A stretch of 64,000 nt of DNA, taken from Brevibacterium epidermidis NBRC 14811 (GTDB lineage Bacteria > Actinomycetota > Actinomycetes > Actinomycetales > Brevibacteriaceae). Position numbers and translations under genes: made by a program. The notes under the pieces were generated by a model. That model had not been told where the DNA came from. It ran no database searches and saw nothing but the letters and a program-made list of their open reading frames with translations. Location of the stretch: contig NZ_BCSJ01000001.1 of NCBI RefSeq assembly GCF_001570805.1, positions 1 to 64,000 of the forward strand, given 5' to 3'. Positions within the stretch are counted from its first letter, which is position 1, and every line of letters starts with the position of its first letter. This document shows, piece by piece, positions 61,591-64,000 of this stretch.

Positions 61591-62973
61591 ATGATGACAA
61601 GCAACGACTCCTCCATGATCACACCGGCAGGACCGGCAGCTGAGGGAAATTCGCCCGCTGAGGAGGCTCCGACCTTCGACCCGAAGACGGCCCGCACTGC
61701 GGTCGTCAGCGGCACCTTCGGCACGGCGCTCGAATGGTTCGACTTCGCCGTCTACGGAACTCTGTCCGCGACCCTGTTCCCGGCGCTGTTCTTCGCCAAT
61801 GTCGGAGCCGACACCGCCATTCTCGCCTCATTCGCGACTTTCGGCGCCGGCATGGCAGCCAGGCCGCTCGGCGGCGTGTTCTTCGGCGCACTCGGCGACA
61901 AGATCGGACGTCGCAACGTCCTCATGTTCACCCTCGTCATGATGGGTTCCGCCTCGGTGCTGATCGGACTCCTGCCCACCGCCGATCTCATCGGTATCTG
62001 GGCACCGACACTGCTCGTCATCCTGCGCTTCCTCCAGGGGTTCGCCCTCGGCGGTGAGGCCTCCGGAGTCCAGGTCCTCGTCACCGAGCATGCGCCGGCG
62101 GACAAACGCGGAATGTACGGCGGCATCCTCGCCGTCGGATCTCCCATCGCCCAGACCTGCGCCTCACTGACGCTGACCGGCCTTGCTCTGTTCCTCTCCG
62201 AAGAGGCATTCCAGAGCTGGGGTTGGCGCATCCCGTTCCTCATGGGCGTCCTCCTGCTGCTCGTCGGCGTCTGGATCCGCCGCAGCATCGAGGAGACACC
62301 GGCTTTCCGCGAGAGCCAGAAGCAGGCACAGGCGAAGGCGGCTCAGGAAGAGCCCCAGGAGAAAGCTCTCAAAGTCATCGTCAAGCGCCCCGGCACCGTC
62401 ATCAAACTGATCTGCTCGTGGGCTGCTTCGGCGGGACTGTTCTGGATCTGCGTGACCTATGCCGTGAACTACCTGACCAGCGTGCTCGGCTATGACAATT
62501 CGATCACCTTCAGTCTGCTCGTCATCGCCAATGTCATCTCCATCCCGGCGGCAATCTTCGGCGGTCGCCTCAGCGATGTCCTCGGACGCAAGAAGGTCTT
62601 CTTCATCGGCCTGCTCATGCAGGGCATTGCCGCGGCATCGATGTTCCCGATCATGAACTCGATGAATTATCCGCTCTCCGTGGCTGTCATCGCCTTGGCT
62701 CTGTGCGGAATCCAGATGACTGCCGCCGTCCAGGCGCCGTTCTTCGCCGAGGCACTTCCGACCAGAATGCGCTACACGGGTTCCGCCCTGGGAATGACGT
62801 TCGCCGGTCTCATCTTCGGTGCACCCATCCCGTTCATCGCCGCTTGGATCTTCCAGCACTCGGAGAACGGCACCACGGCGCTGACCGCCATCGGCGTCGG
62901 TCTCGTCCTCATTTCGATGATCGCATCTGCTTTCCTGCCCGAACGCTCAAAGGAAGCGCTCCACGACAACTGA
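61591..62973 (+). CDS. MHS-family (metabolite:H+ symporter) MFS transporter
   Basis: 460 aa with twelve helices. It opens with SGTFGTALEWFDFAVYGTLSATLFP, the MHS hallmark; GALGDKIGRRNVL is the loop 2-3 motif and FALGGEASGVQVLVTEHAP follows. Relatives import organic acids (shikimate, benzoate-type acids, alpha-ketoglutarate, betaine). It probably takes up the acid that starts the pathway. ATG preceded by GAGGAAAG. A 143-bp gap separates it from the MaoC gene, with no operator copy but a half-site ACGAACG near 61530. Confidence 0.92.
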   Translation: MMTSNDSSMITPAGPAAEGNSPAEEAPTFDPKTARTAVVSGTFGTALEWFDFAVYGTLSATLFPALFFANVGADTAILASFATFGAGMAARPLGGVFFGALGDKIGRRNVLMFTLVMMGSASVLIGLLPTADLIGIWAPTLLVILRFLQGFALGGEASGVQVLVTEHAPADKRGMYGGILAVGSPIAQTCASLTLTGLALFLSEEAFQSWGWRIPFLMGVLLLLVGVWIRRSIEETPAFRESQKQAQAKAAQEEPQEKALKVIVKRPGTVIKLICSWAASAGLFWICVTYAVNYLTSVLGYDNSITFSLLVIANVISIPAAIFGGRLSDVLGRKKVFFIGLLMQGIAAASMFPIMNSMNYPLSVAVIALALCGIQMTAAVQAPFFAEALPTRMRYTGSALGMTFAGLIFGAPIPFIAAWIFQHSENGTTALTAIGVGLVLISMIASAFLPERSKEALHDN

Positions 62974-62984
62974 AGGAGTCAGCA

Positions 62985-63812
62985 ATGACCCGATACGCCC
63001 ATTTCCTCGACGCGAATCAGCACCCCAGAATCGCCGAGGTGCGGGGAGAGTCCCTCGTCCCGCTGGTAGGGATGGGGATGCTGGGGCCCGACACCCCCAC
63101 CGAGGTTCTCACCGAAGCAGTCCGGGACGAGGACGCCGCAGTGCGATCAGCCGCAGTCACGCTTCTGCCCGCCTCACCACAGGCTCAGAAGGTAGTGTGC
63201 GTCGGCCTCAACTACGCCTCGCATGTGGCTGAGACGAAGCGTGAGATGCCGGACTATCCGGTGCTTTTCCCGAAATACGCGAGCAACCTCATCGGACCCG
63301 CCGATGACATCATCGTGCCCAAGATAGCCGAACTCCCCGACTACGAGGGTGAGATGGCCGTCATCATCGGTCGAGCTGGTCGGCACATCACCGAGGCCGA
63401 GGCCTTTGACCATGTGCTGGGCTTCAGCGTCGCCAACGACGTGAGCATGCGCGACTACCAGTACAAGTCGCACCAATGGCTGCAGGGCAAAGCCTGGGAT
63501 GATTCAACTCCGTTGGGGCCTCACATCGTCACTCCCGATGAGGTCGATCTGAAGTCTGCGGGTATCAGAACCGTCGTCAACGGGGAGACCCTGCAGGAGG
63601 CGACCCTGTCAATGATGATGTTCTCCGTTCCCACTCTCATCGCCACAATCTCGGAATTCACAAGGCTCGAACCCGGCGACGTCATCCTCACCGGAACACC
63701 GGCCGGCATCGGCAGCAAGCGCGACCCCCAGGTCATCCTGCGCCACGGCGATACGGTGAGCGTCGAGGTCGATGGGATCGGTCGTATCGAGAACTCGGTC
63801 GTCGTCGAATAG
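62985..63812 (+). CDS. Fumarylacetoacetate hydrolase-family protein
   Basis: 275 aa. FAH-fold signatures: VVCVGLNYASHVAE, FPKYASNLIGPADDI, DYEGEMAVIIGRAGRHI (metal Glu-x-Glu), GFSVANDVSMRDYQ and TGTPAGIGSKRDP. Members hydrolyse or decarboxylate acylpyruvate/2-oxo acids. ATG preceded by AAGGAGTC, 11 bases after the transporter stop, so same transcript. Its presence suggests a 2-oxo-acid or acylpyruvate intermediate, or detoxification of one. Confidence 0.92.
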   Translation: MTRYAHFLDANQHPRIAEVRGESLVPLVGMGMLGPDTPTEVLTEAVRDEDAAVRSAAVTLLPASPQAQKVVCVGLNYASHVAETKREMPDYPVLFPKYASNLIGPADDIIVPKIAELPDYEGEMAVIIGRAGRHITEAEAFDHVLGFSVANDVSMRDYQYKSHQWLQGKAWDDSTPLGPHIVTPDEVDLKSAGIRTVVNGETLQEATLSMMMFSVPTLIATISEFTRLEPGDVILTGTPAGIGSKRDPQVILRHGDTVSVEVDGIGRIENSVVVE

Positions 63813-63834
63813 TCGCTCGGCAGAAGGAGCAGGT

Positions 63835-64000
63835 ATGAGCACAGCGAATCGACTCTTCGAACCGTTCACCTTGGGCGGCCAGAAGCTGGCGAACCGAATG
63901 GTGCTGCCGCCGCTGACCAGAAGCCGGGCCACCGATGAGGGCCTCGCCACCGATCTCATGGCCGACTACTACAGACAGCGCTCCGGTGCCGGGCTGATCA
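63835..64000 (+). CDS. Old yellow enzyme-family NADH:flavin oxidoreductase (5' part)
   Basis: First 55 residues of an OYE-type protein, cut by the window end: RLFEPFTLGGQKLANRMVLPPLTRSRATDEGLATDLMADYYRQR. The PLTRSRA segment places it with classical OYE rather than the YqjM class of the gene at 47069. ATG preceded by AGAAGGAGC, 22 bases after the FAH-family stop. Likely an ene-reductase for an unsaturated intermediate of the same pathway. Confidence 0.85.
   Translation, partial: MSTANRLFEPFTLGGQKLANRMVLPPLTRSRATDEGLATDLMADYYRQRSGAGLI

Noticed and set aside
1-64000. CRISPR arrays, tRNA/rRNA genes, insertion sequences, prophage
   Set aside because: No regularly spaced repeats, no tRNA-like TPsiC/anticodon folds, no transposase or integrase motifs were found on reading both strands.

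Overview
The window is high-GC actinobacterial chromosome. The gene content (small-type PurL, choline-sulfatase with a BCCT carrier, two tripartite tricarboxylate transport (TTT) systems, many TetR regulators, a split biotin-dependent acyl-CoA carboxylase) suggests a Brevibacterium-like member of the Micrococcales. That placement is inferred from content and style, not from a marker-gene comparison. Starts are often GTG or TTG, and several promoters look leaderless. No rRNA, tRNA, CRISPR array, insertion sequence or recognisable prophage was seen.

Layout. 1-8.4 kb: a TIGR01777-type epimerase, TrhO tRNA hydroxylase, purL, three small membrane proteins and a MetE-like methyltransferase. 8.5-14 kb: an SRPBCC-epimerase fusion, then a choline-sulfatase/BCCT pair. 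14.3-18.7 kb: a TetR-SMR-SMR operon with a 30-bp operator, then a three-gene ABC importer of the TrpXYZ/COG2984-4120-1101 type. 19-27 kb: an S9 oligopeptidase, TTT system 1, and a DHA2 drug exporter with its own 30-bp operator and a nearby TetR gene. 27.2-33.5 kb is the most accessory part: a DUF559-type nuclease gene bracketed by two related hairpins, a flavin monooxygenase with a divergent GAF regulator, and a low-GC 1.9-kb patch holding one DUF4365 gene. 33.5-50.5 kb: glyoxalase, AraC regulator, arylamine N-acetyltransferase, DUF1989 protein, TTT system 2, purA, DinB protein, aminotransferase, a TetR/SDR/SnoaL set, a Fluc fluoride-channel pair, an old yellow enzyme (OYE) with ArsR regulator, and an MFS exporter abutting the 3' stump of a MaoC gene.

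50.7-64 kb is a catabolic cluster: cupin, acyl-CoA dehydrogenase, MaoC, carboxylase beta subunit, SDR, TetR, acyl-CoA ligase, biotin carboxylase/carrier subunit, CitE-like lyase, second MaoC, MHS transporter, FAH-family hydrolase and a truncated OYE. Three copies of one palindrome (core CGAACGCTTGTTCG) lie at its three internal promoter regions, so one TetR protein probably controls the whole set. The enzymes fit uptake, CoA activation, desaturation, carboxylation, hydration and C-C cleavage of an unidentified, probably branched or unsaturated, carboxylic acid.

A second window-wide signal is a dispersed short element (CGCCGAGGCGG, 13 exact copies). It sits between genes, at gene 3' ends and inside low-complexity protein inserts. 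Most coding copies are read in one frame as (A/T)ASA.
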